From the NCBI RefSeq assembly GCF_010614725.1, contig NZ_JAAEHL010000005.1:347845-411844 (forward strand): a DNA stretch of 64,000 bases. Direction: 5' to 3'. A model generated the notes under the pieces. That model saw only the letters and a program-made list of their open reading frames with translations, ran no database searches and was not told where the DNA came from. This stretch comes from Flavobacterium ajazii. GTDB lineage: Bacteria; Bacteroidota; Bacteroidia; Flavobacteriales; Flavobacteriaceae. Every line of letters begins with the position of its first letter. Within the stretch, counting starts at the first letter, position 1. The position numbers and the translations under genes are program-made. Below are positions 47,499-56,950 of the stretch, piece after piece.

Positions 47499-47551
47499 AA
47501 AAAAGTTAAAAAGTGCATTTTATCGATTTTTTTTACCGTTCATCCTAATTG

Positions 47552-47583
47552 TTTGGGAAAAGTGTAATGCTGATATATCTTTG
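47552..47583 (+). promoter_or_regulatory. Promoter of small RNA copy 1
   Basis: TTTG (47552-47555), 20 nt, then TATCTTTG (47576-47583) fit the consensus. Transcription is expected to start near 47588, at the base of the first stem. Confidence 0.7.
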
Positions 47584-47587
47584 AAGC

Positions 47588-47658
47588 ACCATAACATTAG
47601 TAGGTTAAGTTTATGGTAGATTTGGGGCAAAAAAGGTGGGAGAAATCTCACCTTTTTT
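47588..47658 (+). ncRNA. Structured small RNA, copy 1
   Basis: This unit of about 71 nt has a 5' stem, ACCATAA with TTATGGT around a 16-nt loop holding ACATTAGTAGGT. A single-stranded G-rich link (GATTTGGGGCAAAA) follows. The 3' terminator stem is AGGTGGGA/TCTCACCT with a GAAA loop, then six Ts. No start codon with a frame of useful length is present. A second copy lies 175 bp downstream, with changes that keep the pairs. I do not recognise it as a named family; Flavo-1 RNA should be checked. Confidence 0.7.
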
Positions 47659-47726
47659 ATTTATACCAACTTCAATAATTTAAAAATCAGTCACTTAATC
47701 GGATTAATTTGTTTTAGTCCAGAATA

Positions 47727-47758
47727 TTTGAAACAGAAAATATATCGCCATACATTTG
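47727..47758 (+). promoter_or_regulatory. Promoter of small RNA copy 2
   Basis: TTTG (47727-47730), 20 nt, then TACATTTG (47751-47758). The spacing is identical to that of copy 1 although the spacer sequence differs. Confidence 0.7.
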
Positions 47759-47762
47759 GTAG

Positions 47763-47833
47763 ACCATGACATTAGTAGGTATTGTATGTGGTAAATTTGG
47801 GGCAAAAAGGGCGGAAGAAATTCCGCCTTTTTT
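47763..47833 (+). ncRNA. Structured small RNA, copy 2
   Basis: Same layout as copy 1: stem ACCATG with TGTGGT, conserved loop ACATTAGTAGGT, G-rich link AAATTTGGGGCAAAAA, terminator stem GGGCGGAA/TTCCGCCT with a GAAA loop, then six Ts. Compared with copy 1, T-A becomes C-G, G-T becomes G-C and G-C becomes A-T in the terminator, and two stem-1 pairs change to wobble pairs. All substitutions preserve the structure. Confidence 0.7.
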
Positions 47834-47917
47834 ATTGTATTAACTTTCGTGAGAGAACAGAAGAAAGGCTAAAGAATATTTAGGCAAGAGTCTAATTAAT
47901 TTTACAAACAGTTTTTG

Positions 47918-48385
47918 TTATAGCACTTCGCATGAAGCATTATGCAAAACCGGAAAATTACAGGAGTTGGCTATAAAACACAATTGATTGGCTTTTTTAT
48001 GAAGTTCTAACGCAAGCTCAATTTGATCCCTATTTGCAATTTTAACTTTTGGATACAGACGAACTTCTGTAAACCTCCCGCTTCCATCAGCGGAAACTTC
48101 CAGAGTTCCTTCGGCATTATCGACATATTCTAAAACTTCAATTCCGTTTTGAGAGCATACATATAAATACGACATCATGTGGCAAGAAACCAAACTACTC
48201 AACAGCAAATCTTCCGGATTGTATAATTCCGGATCGCCTTTGAAAGCTTTTGCAGCAGAAACGTCTAAAACTGGTTTGCCTTCGATTTTAATTTGATGTA
48301 TTTTGCTGTAGAATTTTGAGGTTTCTTCTTTCTCTGTTTTTGAAGTCCAGTTTAGGTTTGCTTTGAAGAGGTGTTTGAATGACAT
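47918..48385 (-). CDS. OsmC family protein
   Basis: A 155-residue cytoplasmic protein of the OsmC/Ohr fold. SSLVSCHMMSYLYVC supplies the helix with the peroxidatic-type Cys68; later Cys residues lie in LCFIANSCNFP (about 134-140). Family members reduce organic peroxides or simply bind small thiols, and this subgroup (YhfA-like) is less defined. It stands alone, convergent with the small RNAs. Confidence 0.85.
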   Translation of the reverse strand: MSFKHLFKANLNWTSKTEKEETSKFYSKIHQIKIEGKPVLDVSAAKAFKGDPELYNPEDLLLSSLVSCHMMSYLYVCSQNGIEVLEYVDNAEGTLEVSADGSGRFTEVRLYPKVKIANRDQIELALELHKKANQLCFIANSCNFPVLHNASCEVL

Positions 48386-48456
48386 TTTTATGAATTTCAG
48401 CTGCGAATTACATTAATCTTTATTAATAAGTTATTTAATGTTAGCTTATGTGACTA

Positions 48457-49113
48457 TTAAATTTGGGTCAAAATCCTTATAATTATGTAAAACGGAAGAA
48501 TAATCAACCCTATATAAAAAATATTTTTCCCATGAGCTCTGTCTTTATCATTATAAGAATAAACTTTTTGTCCATTTGGCAAAGATTTTTTAGAAGTCCA
48601 TAATGAATAACCAATAAGAATACCCAAAAATCCACCAAGAATTGCAAAAATATAGCCAGCCATAATCCATGATTTCTGATTCTCTTCCGGCTTAGCCAAT
48701 AACTCAATACGTTGTTTTTTCAAAGCCTTGAGCAATTCTGTATCTACTGATTTACCCCTTTGTATTAAGATTTTTTGCGCCAGCTTATAATCAAATTCAT
48801 TCCACTCGTCTGCTTTTAAAAGTATTTCATATAATTCATCGTCTGAAAAACTGAATAAATAATAGTCTTTATCAATCTGATCGATTAATTTTTCTGCCTT
48901 TTTATCCAGAATCTTTTCTGCCTTTTCAAAATCTGCTAATGGTATTTTTATCTCATATTGATTTTGTAAAGTACTTCCCGAAAATGAAGAATCGACAGAT
49001 GGAATATTATCTGCTATCTGTGTAACAATATTATTCTGATTTAATAAAGTTTCTAGTTCTTTGACTTGTTCTAATGTTGGATATTTTCTAAATACTGAAT
49101 AATTTTCATTCAT
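48457..49113 (-). CDS. DUF2007-containing membrane protein
   Basis: The 218-residue protein has an N-terminal GlnB-like DUF2007 domain (about 4-80, VFRKYPTLEQVKELETLLNQ and YEIKIPLADFEKAEKIL), a helical linker (85-140) and two C-terminal transmembrane helices (about 146-166 and 195-215). DUF2007 is called a putative signal-transducing domain. No clear partner lies nearby. Confidence 0.75.
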   Translation of the reverse strand: MNENYSVFRKYPTLEQVKELETLLNQNNIVTQIADNIPSVDSSFSGSTLQNQYEIKIPLADFEKAEKILDKKAEKLIDQIDKDYYLFSFSDDELYEILLKADEWNEFDYKLAQKILIQRGKSVDTELLKALKKQRIELLAKPEENQKSWIMAGYIFAILGGFLGILIGYSLWTSKKSLPNGQKVYSYNDKDRAHGKNIFYIGLIILPFYIIIRILTQI

Positions 49114-49227
49114 TTTTAATTTTTTATAATGCCTAATAACGGTTTTAACCGGGGCGCTATTTCTGTTAACTTATTTCCATTGTGTAATCAATCAAAGATA
49201 AAAAGAATATAATATTTAGATTAACAA

Positions 49228-49260
49228 AAAAACCTCGAAATCACAACTTTCGAGGTTTTA
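49228..49260 (-). terminator. Terminator of the ara operon (after galM)
   Basis: AAAACCTCGAAA pairs with TTTCGAGGTTTT across a 7-nt loop; a T-run follows on the minus strand. Confidence 0.85.
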
Positions 49261-49288
49261 GAGAACTAAACTATAAACTTATTTAAAT

Positions 49289-50470
49289 TTATTTTTTAAC
49301 TGAAAACTTAAAGGTAGTTTTCGTTTTGTATTTTTCGCCTGGGTTTAAAACAGTCGTTGGAAAGTCTTTTTGGTTTGGAGAATCAGGATAGTGTTGTGTT
49401 TCTAAACAAAACCCTGTTCTGTGAGCAAAAGTTCCTCCTTTTGGATTTGGCAAAGTTCCGTCAAGGAAATTTCCGGAATAAAACTGAATTCCAGGTTCAT
49501 CTGTAGTCATTTCTAAAACTCTTCCGCTTGCAGGGTGGTAAGCTGTTGCAATAACTGTTTTACTTTTTTCAGGATTGTTCAGCACCCAGCAGTGATCGTA
49601 TCCTTTTCCTCTTACCAATTGTTCGTCTTTAGCATCGATTTCTTTTCCGATTAATTTTGGTTTTCTGAAATCGAAAGGTGTGTTGGCAACATCCTGTAAT
49701 TCGCCTGTTGGAATTAAAGTTGCATCCACAGGAACAATTTTATCAGCATTTAAAGTCAGTTCGTGATCTAAGATTGTTTTTGTAAAATCTCCTGATAAAT
49801 TGAAGTAAGAATGCTGCGTTAAATTCACAACGGTTTTCTTGTCTGTTGTAGCCTCGTAAAGCACTTCAAGTTCGTTGTTTTTTGTTAATGTATACGTAAC
49901 AAAAACCTGTAAATTTCCTGGATATCCTTCTTCTCCATCTTTACTTAGGTAAGATAATTTTAAAGAAGCTGTTTCTCCTGATTTAACCTCATCTGCTTTC
50001 CATACTGCTCTGAAAAAACCTTCTGGGCCTCCGTGTAAAGCATTTGGTGCATTGTTGATTGCCAAAGTGTATTCTTTTCCGTCTAATGAAAATTTACCTT
50101 TTGCAATTCGGTTTCCGTATCTTCCGATGAGTGCTCCAAAAAATGGGTTTGGTTTCATATATTGTTCCAAAGAATTGAATCCGATGACAACATTTTCAGA
50201 AACGCCGTCTTTGTTTGGCACTTTCAATTCAGTGATAATACCACCAAAAGTGATAATATCTACTTCCATTCCGTTTTGGTTTTTCAGCTTGTAGCTTTCA
50301 ATTTTTTCTCCTTTTGGAGTTGTTCCGTAATCTGATTTTACAATTGTTACAGAATCTTTTGTTTCTTGGGTTGTGGTAGCATCCATTTTTTTATCGCTTT
50401 TACATTGAACAGAAAGAGATCCTAAACCGATTATCGCAATTCCGAAAGCACAACGTTTTAATACATTCAT
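49289..50470 (-). CDS. galM: Aldose 1-epimerase (GalM), lipoprotein form
   Basis: A 393-residue mutarotase. The lipoprotein signal ends with Cys23 (SVQCKSD), so the enzyme is on the envelope rather than in the cytosol. The GalM motifs are HSYFNLSG (catalytic His), GPEGFFRAVW and the catalytic Glu in FCLETQHYPDSPN. Aldose mutarotation, here probably of arabinose, prepares the sugar for the isomerase. It is the last gene of araB-araD-araA-galM. Confidence 0.93.
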   Translation of the reverse strand: MNVLKRCAFGIAIIGLGSLSVQCKSDKKMDATTTQETKDSVTIVKSDYGTTPKGEKIESYKLKNQNGMEVDIITFGGIITELKVPNKDGVSENVVIGFNSLEQYMKPNPFFGALIGRYGNRIAKGKFSLDGKEYTLAINNAPNALHGGPEGFFRAVWKADEVKSGETASLKLSYLSKDGEEGYPGNLQVFVTYTLTKNNELEVLYEATTDKKTVVNLTQHSYFNLSGDFTKTILDHELTLNADKIVPVDATLIPTGELQDVANTPFDFRKPKLIGKEIDAKDEQLVRGKGYDHCWVLNNPEKSKTVIATAYHPASGRVLEMTTDEPGIQFYSGNFLDGTLPNPKGGTFAHRTGFCLETQHYPDSPNQKDFPTTVLNPGEKYKTKTTFKFSVKK

Positions 50471-50493
50471 AAATACTGGTTTTTTAAGTTAGT

Positions 50494-50579
50494 AAAGTCA
50501 TAAAGCCGAAAGCCTTAAAGCCAATTGATTCAAAGTTAACCAATCTTTATGACTTTATGCCTTTCGACTTTTGACCAGA
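50494..50579. repeat. Word-repeat hairpin between galM and araA
   Basis: AAAGTCATAAAG (50494-50505) is the inverse of CTTTATGACTTT (50545-50556). The arms are made of words AAAGTCAT, AAAGCCG, AAAGCCTT, AAAGCC. The build is like the suf and purN-rnhA elements. Confidence 0.6.
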
Positions 50580-52088
50580 TTATAATCCGTGTTGAAACGC
50601 ATGATAATACGCTTCGTTGGCATTCAATTTATCTTTAAAATCTCTGATAGTTGTTTTTTCATCAATAACCACTAATTCAATTCCGGCGATATCAGCAAAG
50701 TCTTCCATAAATTCTGTTGTAACTGCCTGACTGTATACAGTATGATGTGCACCTCCTGCTAAAATCCATGCTGTTGCTGCAATATCAAGATCTGGTTTGC
50801 AATCCCACAATACGCGTGCAACAGGAAGCTTAGGCAATTCTGCCAATGGTTTTACCGCTACTACTTCGTTTACAATTAAACGGAAACGGGTTCCCATATC
50901 AACCAATGAAACATTGATTGCTTCTCCTGCCGGTGAATTAAATACCAAACGAACAGGGTCTTCTTTTCCACCAATTCCTAACGGGTGAACCTCACAAGCA
51001 GCTTTTCCATCAGCAATAGACGGACAGATTTCCAACATGTGTGATCCTAAAACGTATGATTTTTGAGGTGCAAAGTGGTAAGTGTAATCTTCCATAAAAG
51101 AAGTTCCTCCTTCAAGACCAATGTTCATTACTTTTAATGCTCTCACCATAGCAGCCGTTTTCCAGTCTCCTTCTCCACCAAAACCATAACCATCAGCCAT
51201 TAATCTTTGTGTAGCTATTCCTGGTAATTGTTTCCATACTCCAAGGTTTTCGAATGTATCTGTAAAAGCTCCAAAACCTCCTTCAACAAGGAAAGCTCTT
51301 AAACCTAACTCGATTTTTGCTGCTTCAACTAATGAGCTTCTTTGCGCTCCGCCTTCTTTTAAAGAGTCTGTTAAATTATAAGTAGCTTCGTAAACTGCTA
51401 ACAAATCGTTTAATTCTTTCTCTGTAACTTTTTCGATATGTTTCGTAACATCAGAAGAATCATATCCGTTAACAGACATTCCGAAACGAATCTGAGCCTC
51501 AACTTTATCACCGTCAGTAACGGCAACTTCACGCATATTGTCTCCAATACGGGCTACTTTTAGTTTTTGAAGTTCATCCCAACCCAAAGCTACTCTTGAC
51601 CATACACCTAATTTTTTATGTACTCTTTCATCTTCCCAGTGACCCACAACAACTTTGCGTTTTTTACGCATTCTTGACATCATAAAACCAAATTCACGAT
51701 CTCCGTGAGCTGACTGATTTAAGTTCATGAAATCCATGTCGATAGAACCCCATGGAATTTCAGCGTTATATTGTGTGTGCAAGTGACATAATGGTTTTTT
51801 AAGAATTCTTAAACCACCAATCCACATTTTTGCAGGTGAAAAAGTATGCATCCAGGTAATAACCCCAATACAGTTTTTAGTTGTGTTTGCTGCCAGACAT
51901 ACATCTAAGATCTGATCCGGAGATTTTACTACATCTTTATAAACTACTTTTACCGGTATATGAGATGAAGCATCTAATCCTTTTGCAATTATTTGCGAAT
52001 GTTCAGCAACTTTTCTTAACGTTTCTTCACCGTACAATTCCTGGCTTCCTACTACAAACCATACTTCTTTTTGAGAGATATCAATCAT
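50580..52088 (-). CDS. araA: L-arabinose isomerase
   Basis: A 502-residue enzyme that converts L-arabinose to L-ribulose with a divalent metal. The start is set at the ATG before [19 protein letters not shown]; the longest frame begins at a TTG eight codons upstream. Active-site segments are [17 protein letters not shown], the Glu-containing [10 protein letters not shown] and [13 protein letters not shown]. It is the third gene of the ara operon, with a word-repeat element on each side. Confidence 0.97.
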   Translation of the reverse strand: MIDISQKEVWFVVGSQELYGEETLRKVAEHSQIIAKGLDASSHIPVKVVYKDVVKSPDQILDVCLAANTTKNCIGVITWMHTFSPAKMWIGGLRILKKPLCHLHTQYNAEIPWGSIDMDFMNLNQSAHGDREFGFMMSRMRKKRKVVVGHWEDERVHKKLGVWSRVALGWDELQKLKVARIGDNMREVAVTDGDKVEAQIRFGMSVNGYDSSDVTKHIEKVTEKELNDLLAVYEATYNLTDSLKEGGAQRSSLVEAAKIELGLRAFLVEGGFGAFTDTFENLGVWKQLPGIATQRLMADGYGFGGEGDWKTAAMVRALKVMNIGLEGGTSFMEDYTYHFAPQKSYVLGSHMLEICPSIADGKAACEVHPLGIGGKEDPVRLVFNSPAGEAINVSLVDMGTRFRLIVNEVVAVKPLAELPKLPVARVLWDCKPDLDIAATAWILAGGAHHTVYSQAVTTEFMEDFADIAGIELVVIDEKTTIRDFKDKLNANEAYYHAFQHGL

Positions 52089-52105
52089 GTCTTTTTGTTT
52101 ATTTT

Positions 52106-52242
52106 GTTTCAAATTTCAGGTTTCAAGTTATTGGAATCTGAAAAATTTAAATTGTTATTTTATTGTTTTAGTTTTCTTTGTTACAAGTTTCAGGTTCCAC
52201 GTTCCAACAACTTGAAACAAAAAAACCTGAAACCTGAAACAA
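52106..52242. repeat. Heptad-word element between araA and araD
   Basis: Left block, 52106-52129: the words GTTTCAA, ATTTCAG, GTTTCAA. Middle, 52195-52215: GTTTCAG, GTTCCAC, GTTCCAA. Right block, 52211-52242: ACTTGAA and twice ACCTGAA. These are the same words as in the suf operon over 30 kb away. Confidence 0.7.
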
Positions 52243-52247
52243 ATTTA

Positions 52248-52949
52248 TTATTGTCCGTAATACGAATCTTTTCCGTGTTTGCGGTTGTAATGTTTCTTTA
52301 TTAATGAATCTTTCAGTCTTGGCGCATTCGGGTTTATTTGTAAAGTCAGGTATGCCATTTCTGCAACTACTTCAAGAACTTTACTGTTATAAACCGCTTT
52401 TGCTGCATTTTTTCCCCAAGCAAACGGACCGTGATTTCCAATCAAAACCATTTCTACTTCTTCGTAAGAAAGATTTTTTTCTTTGAAACAATCCAGAATC
52501 TGAATTCCGGTATTGTGCTCGTAGTTACCTTCAATAAGTGAATCAGCCATTGGCGGCGCGCACGGAATATCAGCCGTTAAGTGATCTGCGTGTGTTGTCC
52601 CGAAGATTGGAATATCCTGTTGTGACTGTGCCCAGGCCACTGAATATGTTGCATGAGTATGCGCTACACCTCCAATATTTGGCCAGTTTTTGTACAAATA
52701 AGCATGTGTTTTAGTGTCTGACGAAGGACGTAATGTGCCTTCAACGATATTATTGTCAAAGTCTACAATAACAATATCTTCCGGTTTTAAATCTTCGTAA
52801 GGAACACCGCTTGGCTTAATGGCAAAAACGCCCCTTTCGCGATCAACAGCGCTTACATTTCCAAAAGTATAAACCACTAAATTTAATGCATTTAACTGCA
52901 TATTGGCTTCGTAGCATTCTTGTTTTAAATCTTTATAAAGAGAACTCAT
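52248..52949 (-). CDS. araD: L-ribulose-5-phosphate 4-epimerase
   Basis: A 233-residue class II aldolase-fold enzyme that makes D-xylulose 5-phosphate. The start is set at MSSLYKDLKQEC, ten codons inside the longest frame. Zinc ligands are His-Thr-His in GGVAHTHATYSVAWAQ (about 95) and a later His in LIGNHGPFAWG. The first codons overlap the end of araB by 17 bp, which implies translational coupling. Confidence 0.95.
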   Translation of the reverse strand: MSSLYKDLKQECYEANMQLNALNLVVYTFGNVSAVDRERGVFAIKPSGVPYEDLKPEDIVIVDFDNNIVEGTLRPSSDTKTHAYLYKNWPNIGGVAHTHATYSVAWAQSQQDIPIFGTTHADHLTADIPCAPPMADSLIEGNYEHNTGIQILDCFKEKNLSYEEVEMVLIGNHGPFAWGKNAAKAVYNSKVLEVVAEMAYLTLQINPNAPRLKDSLIKKHYNRKHGKDSYYGQ

Positions 52950-54624
52950 TTTGTGTAATTTTAATAGATGGATCAGCATAAGAGCTTAATTGGTCGTATG
53001 CTAAAAGTAATTTATTGTAAGCAGCAACTTTGTCAAGTTCTGGTGTGTATTCACTTTCAAAAGGACTTCCCATTTTTTGACTGGCTTCAATTACATTTGG
53101 ATAAATTCCGGAGGCTACAGCGGCATAAATTGCAGCTCCTAAAGCCGGAGCCTGATCAGATAAGGCTACTTTAATTGGTTTATTTAAAACGTTTGCCAAA
53201 GTCTGCATGATAAAAGGAGATTTACGGGCAACACCACCAATACCGATAACACTGTCAATTTTTACGCCTTCTTCTTCAAAACGATCAACGATTTTTTTAG
53301 ATCCAAAACAGATTGCGTTTACTAAAGCCTTAAAAATATGTGGCGCTTTTGATCCTAAAGATAAGTTTGAAATGGCGCTTTTTACTTCCTGATTTGCATC
53401 CGGAGTTCTGCGTCCGTTGATCCAGTCTAAAGCGGTTGGTACACTTTCAGACAACGGAATCTTTTCAGCTTCTTTCGTTAATTCTACAATTAATTTATCG
53501 CTGAATTCTTCTCTTAATTGTTCTTTTTGAGCATCATTTAAAAGAGATGAAGCACCTAATAACTGTTCTGTTGGCCACATCAGCAATTCTTTGTACCAAG
53601 CCAATAAATCTCCAAAAGCAGATTGCCCTGCTTCAAGACCAATATAACCCGGAATCACAGATCCATCAACCTGACCACAGATACCGCGAACGGTTTTTGT
53701 ACCTACTTCTTCGTAAGAACCAACCAAAATATCACAAGTTGAAGTTCCCATTACACGAACCAAAGTGTTTTCGCCAATTTTAGCTCCAACTGCTCCAGAG
53801 TGTGCATCGAAAGTTCCAACAGCTACAACTGTATCTGTAGTAAGTCCTAAACGGTCTGCCCATTCTTTGCTTAATTTTCCGGCAACTAAATCTGAAGTAT
53901 AGGTTTCATCATATAAATTGCCACGAAGTGCAGCTAAATACGGATGTAGTTTTTCTAAGAATTCAACCGGAGGAAGTCCGTTCCAGTCTTCGTGCCACAT
54001 GGCTTTGTGTCCTGCAGCGCAACGGCTTCTTTTGAATGTTTTTAAATCTTTATCTTCAATTAATAAATAGGTCATTAAATCGCAGTGTTCCAACCAGGTG
54101 TGTGCTGCATTTCTAACCGCTTCATCTTCTCTTGCAATGTGAAGAATTTTTGCCCAGAACCATTCTGATGAATAAATTCCGCCTACATATTTTGTTACAT
54201 TTTCTCCGCCCCAGCTTACTGCCAGTTCATTGATTTCGTTAGCTTCATTTATCGCTGTATGATCTTTCCACAACACCATCATTGCATTCGGATTTTCCTC
54301 AAAACCTTTTGTCAAAGCCAGTGGAGTTCCGTCTTTAGTAACCGGAACCGGAGAAGATCCTGTTGTATCAATACAGATTCCTCGTACCAATGAAGGATCA
54401 ACTTTACTTTCTTTAATAACGGTCTGAATCGTTATCTCCAGTCCTTCAATATGGTCTAAAGGGTGTTGACGAAACTGATTTATAGAAGCATCACAATATT
54501 GTTTATTTTTCCATCTTTTATAATGCGAAACATTGGATGCCAGCTCCTGCCCATTTTCTGTGTCTATTAGTACTGCCCGAACAGAATCTGTTCCGTAGTC
54601 CAATCCTATTACATAATTTTTCAT
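52933..54624 (-). CDS. araB: Ribulokinase
   Basis: A 563-residue FGGY-family kinase that phosphorylates L-ribulose. GLDYGTDSVRAVLIDTENG at the N-terminus and VGTFDAHSGAVGAKIG are typical. The C-terminal half has IGIGGVARKSPFIMQTLANVLNKPI, the FGGY signature 2. It is the first gene of the operon; the promoter-like sequence upstream contains a candidate AraR site. Confidence 0.96.
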   Translation of the reverse strand: MKNYVIGLDYGTDSVRAVLIDTENGQELASNVSHYKRWKNKQYCDASINQFRQHPLDHIEGLEITIQTVIKESKVDPSLVRGICIDTTGSSPVPVTKDGTPLALTKGFEENPNAMMVLWKDHTAINEANEINELAVSWGGENVTKYVGGIYSSEWFWAKILHIAREDEAVRNAAHTWLEHCDLMTYLLIEDKDLKTFKRSRCAAGHKAMWHEDWNGLPPVEFLEKLHPYLAALRGNLYDETYTSDLVAGKLSKEWADRLGLTTDTVVAVGTFDAHSGAVGAKIGENTLVRVMGTSTCDILVGSYEEVGTKTVRGICGQVDGSVIPGYIGLEAGQSAFGDLLAWYKELLMWPTEQLLGASSLLNDAQKEQLREEFSDKLIVELTKEAEKIPLSESVPTALDWINGRRTPDANQEVKSAISNLSLGSKAPHIFKALVNAICFGSKKIVDRFEEEGVKIDSVIGIGGVARKSPFIMQTLANVLNKPIKVALSDQAPALGAAIYAAVASGIYPNVIEASQKMGSPFESEYTPELDKVAAYNKLLLAYDQLSSYADPSIKITQNEFSL

Positions 54625-54646
54625 TCAAAGTTCATTTTTAGTAGGA

Positions 54647-54689
54647 CAAATATAAAGATAATTATTTTACAAGTGTACAAAAAACACTT
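54647..54689 (-). promoter_or_regulatory. araB promoter with overlapping inverted repeat
   Basis: The minus-strand -7 box TATATTTG lies at 54654-54647. Just upstream of it, in the -33 area, is the inverted repeat AAGTGT-N7-ACACTT (54671-54689). The half site AAGTGT recurs at 60901 and 61235 in the same locus, so it may be the AraR operator; binding here would cover the -33 element. Confidence 0.5.
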
Positions 54690-54857
54690 AATAAAAATGT
54701 GTTTCTAAATTTTTACCAATAATTCATTAAAAAGGAATGTTTTGATTTAAAAAAAGCAATAAATACTGACTTTAAACTAATTATATTACCATTAATTTAC
54801 TTTCTTTACAGCCTTAGCATAAAATCCTGCAACCGTTTGTTTTTATTGCTCTTTTAT

Positions 54858-56846
54858 TTAATTCCCTTTATAATCCAGCCAAACTTTCATTTTTCCAACG
54901 CCTCTGTTTGACCAGCTGTAATACGGAATCGCCTTGAATTTTGAATTCTCAATTACGTTTACGCCCTGCAATAAATCCGCTTCTTTTCTTACTTTGAAAG
55001 TATCTGAAGGTGTTACATCTATTTTGTCAAAATTGGTTTTGTTGTCAATTTCTTCAACAGCATACACGATTGGCCCGTATTCTAATGAAACCTTATTTTT
55101 ATTGGTTTCTACTTTTGAATTCGTTTCCACTTCCTGTACTTCCATCGGGAAATTAAGTGCAATTTTGTCTCCTTTTTTCCAGGTTTTTGTTATGTTATAA
55201 TAGCCGTTTTCAGGTTCCGCAGCTATTGATTCACCATTAACAGAAATAGTCGTTTTTTGAGTTGAAGCTTTTTTATACCTGTATAAATCGCCTGGCAATA
55301 CTTCGTTTCTTGCCCAGCCAGGAACACGAAGTTTAATAGTGAATTTGCTTTCTTTTTTCGGGTTAACCGAAACAGCAACTTTTCCGTTCCATGGATATCC
55401 TGTCTGCTGGGAAATCTGCAAATCGGTTTTTCCAAGTTTGAAAGATGCGCTGTTTGAAGCATATAAATTCACATACAAAACATCATTCGATTTTGAATAA
55501 ATCAATCCCGGAATCGACGGTACAAAACGAATTAGATTGGTTGGACAGCAGGAACAGTCAAACCATGCCTGACGCGTACAGGATCCTCTGTTTGATTTAT
55601 AAACGCCATCGGCTTCCAATGCATTTGGATAAAAAAACTGTTTTCCGTCAAGCGAAATTCCGGAGATTAAACCATTGTACATTGTTCTTTCTATCACATC
55701 AAAATATTCTGATTTACCGTATAAACTATGCAATCTGTGATTCCAGTATACATCGCCGATGGCAGCACAAGTTTCGTTGTATGCCGTTAAATTTGGCAGC
55801 TCATAATTCGGTCCAAAAGCTTCTCCGTCGTGTCTGGAACCAATTCCGCCGGTGATGTACATTTTTTTGTTGACCATATTACTCCATAAATTATTTACGG
55901 CATCTGTATAACCTTTGTCTTTTGTCATTGCAGCGATATCTGTCATTCCTGCGTACATATAAACTGCACGAACGGCATGTCCAACGGCTTCATTTTGCTG
56001 AATTACAGGTTTATGATCCTGAGCGTATTCTCCGTATAATTTATGATTTTGTGGATTACCGCGATTGTCTAAATAGTATTTGGCAAGCTTTAAATAACTT
56101 TCATTGTGTGTTACCTGATACAATTTGATCAAACCGGTTTCTACAATCTGATGTCCGGGAACGCCTTTTACCTGACCCGGACCATCGCCGAAAGTTCTTA
56201 CCAGCAAATCGGCATTTTTGATCGCAATGTCAAGAAAATTTCTTTTTCCGGTTGCTTCATAATGCACTACAGCCGCTTCAATCAAATGTCCTGCATTGTA
56301 GCATTCGTGACTGATTTGTAAAGACTCCCAACGTTTTCCTTCAATAACCGGAACCCAGGTACATGGTGGTTTTGCAGGATTTATAGTTCTCCAAGTTGTT
56401 AGATAACCGTCTTTTTCCTGACCAATTTTTACAATGGCTATCAAGGAATCCAAAACACGTTCTAATTTAGGATTTGGCGCACTGATTAAGGTATTTGAAG
56501 CTCCTTCGATAATTTTGTAAACATCGGTATCATCAAAAGGCATTTCGCCTCGTACTTTTCCGGTTTTTTGTTTTCCTGCAATTAAAAAATTCTCAAAACG
56601 GCCTTCTTCATTACACTTTTGAATTGCGTATTCGATTGTAATTTCCTGTACTCTTTTTATAATGGGCAGCCAGAAAGAGTCGTTCAGTTTTACATTCTGG
56701 ATGTTAAACGGCTCAATTTGGTAACCTGCTTTCAAAACCGAAGTTTTATCATTTGACTGCACGACACTGTTCTTTGTTTCTTTACAGGAAGCAAAAATTA
56801 AAAATGACATCACAATCGCTAAGGCTGGAAAAGTATATTTTTTCAT
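54858..56846 (-). CDS. GH127 beta-L-arabinofuranosidase, lipoprotein
   Basis: A 662-residue protein with a lipoprotein signal (Cys21 in IFASCKETK) and an (alpha/alpha)6 catalytic barrel. The zinc-cysteine active site of GH127 is seen: Glu358 and Cys360 in YNETCAAIG, and Cys433-Cys434 in DCSCCPTNLIRF, matching the Glu/Cys/Cys/Cys set of HypBA1. The family removes beta-L-arabinofuranose from arabinosides; some relatives act on other sugars. It lies between araB and the GH43 genes, in the same direction. Confidence 0.9.
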   Translation of the reverse strand: MKKYTFPALAIVMSFLIFASCKETKNSVVQSNDKTSVLKAGYQIEPFNIQNVKLNDSFWLPIIKRVQEITIEYAIQKCNEEGRFENFLIAGKQKTGKVRGEMPFDDTDVYKIIEGASNTLISAPNPKLERVLDSLIAIVKIGQEKDGYLTTWRTINPAKPPCTWVPVIEGKRWESLQISHECYNAGHLIEAAVVHYEATGKRNFLDIAIKNADLLVRTFGDGPGQVKGVPGHQIVETGLIKLYQVTHNESYLKLAKYYLDNRGNPQNHKLYGEYAQDHKPVIQQNEAVGHAVRAVYMYAGMTDIAAMTKDKGYTDAVNNLWSNMVNKKMYITGGIGSRHDGEAFGPNYELPNLTAYNETCAAIGDVYWNHRLHSLYGKSEYFDVIERTMYNGLISGISLDGKQFFYPNALEADGVYKSNRGSCTRQAWFDCSCCPTNLIRFVPSIPGLIYSKSNDVLYVNLYASNSASFKLGKTDLQISQQTGYPWNGKVAVSVNPKKESKFTIKLRVPGWARNEVLPGDLYRYKKASTQKTTISVNGESIAAEPENGYYNITKTWKKGDKIALNFPMEVQEVETNSKVETNKNKVSLEYGPIVYAVEEIDNKTNFDKIDVTPSDTFKVRKEADLLQGVNVIENSKFKAIPYYSWSNRGVGKMKVWLDYKGN

Positions 56847-56950
56847 CTGTTTGTTTTTATTGCTTTTTAATAGTCAGATGTAATGCTCATAACCATGATT
56901 TGTATGCAAAAGGCTCTTTTATTATAAGCATTTCATCGTATTCAATTATT

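Noticed and set aside
55445..55855. Antisense ORF of 136 codons inside the GH127 gene
   Set aside because: It is a shadow of a gene with a complete catalytic site; no independent start context or homology is visible.
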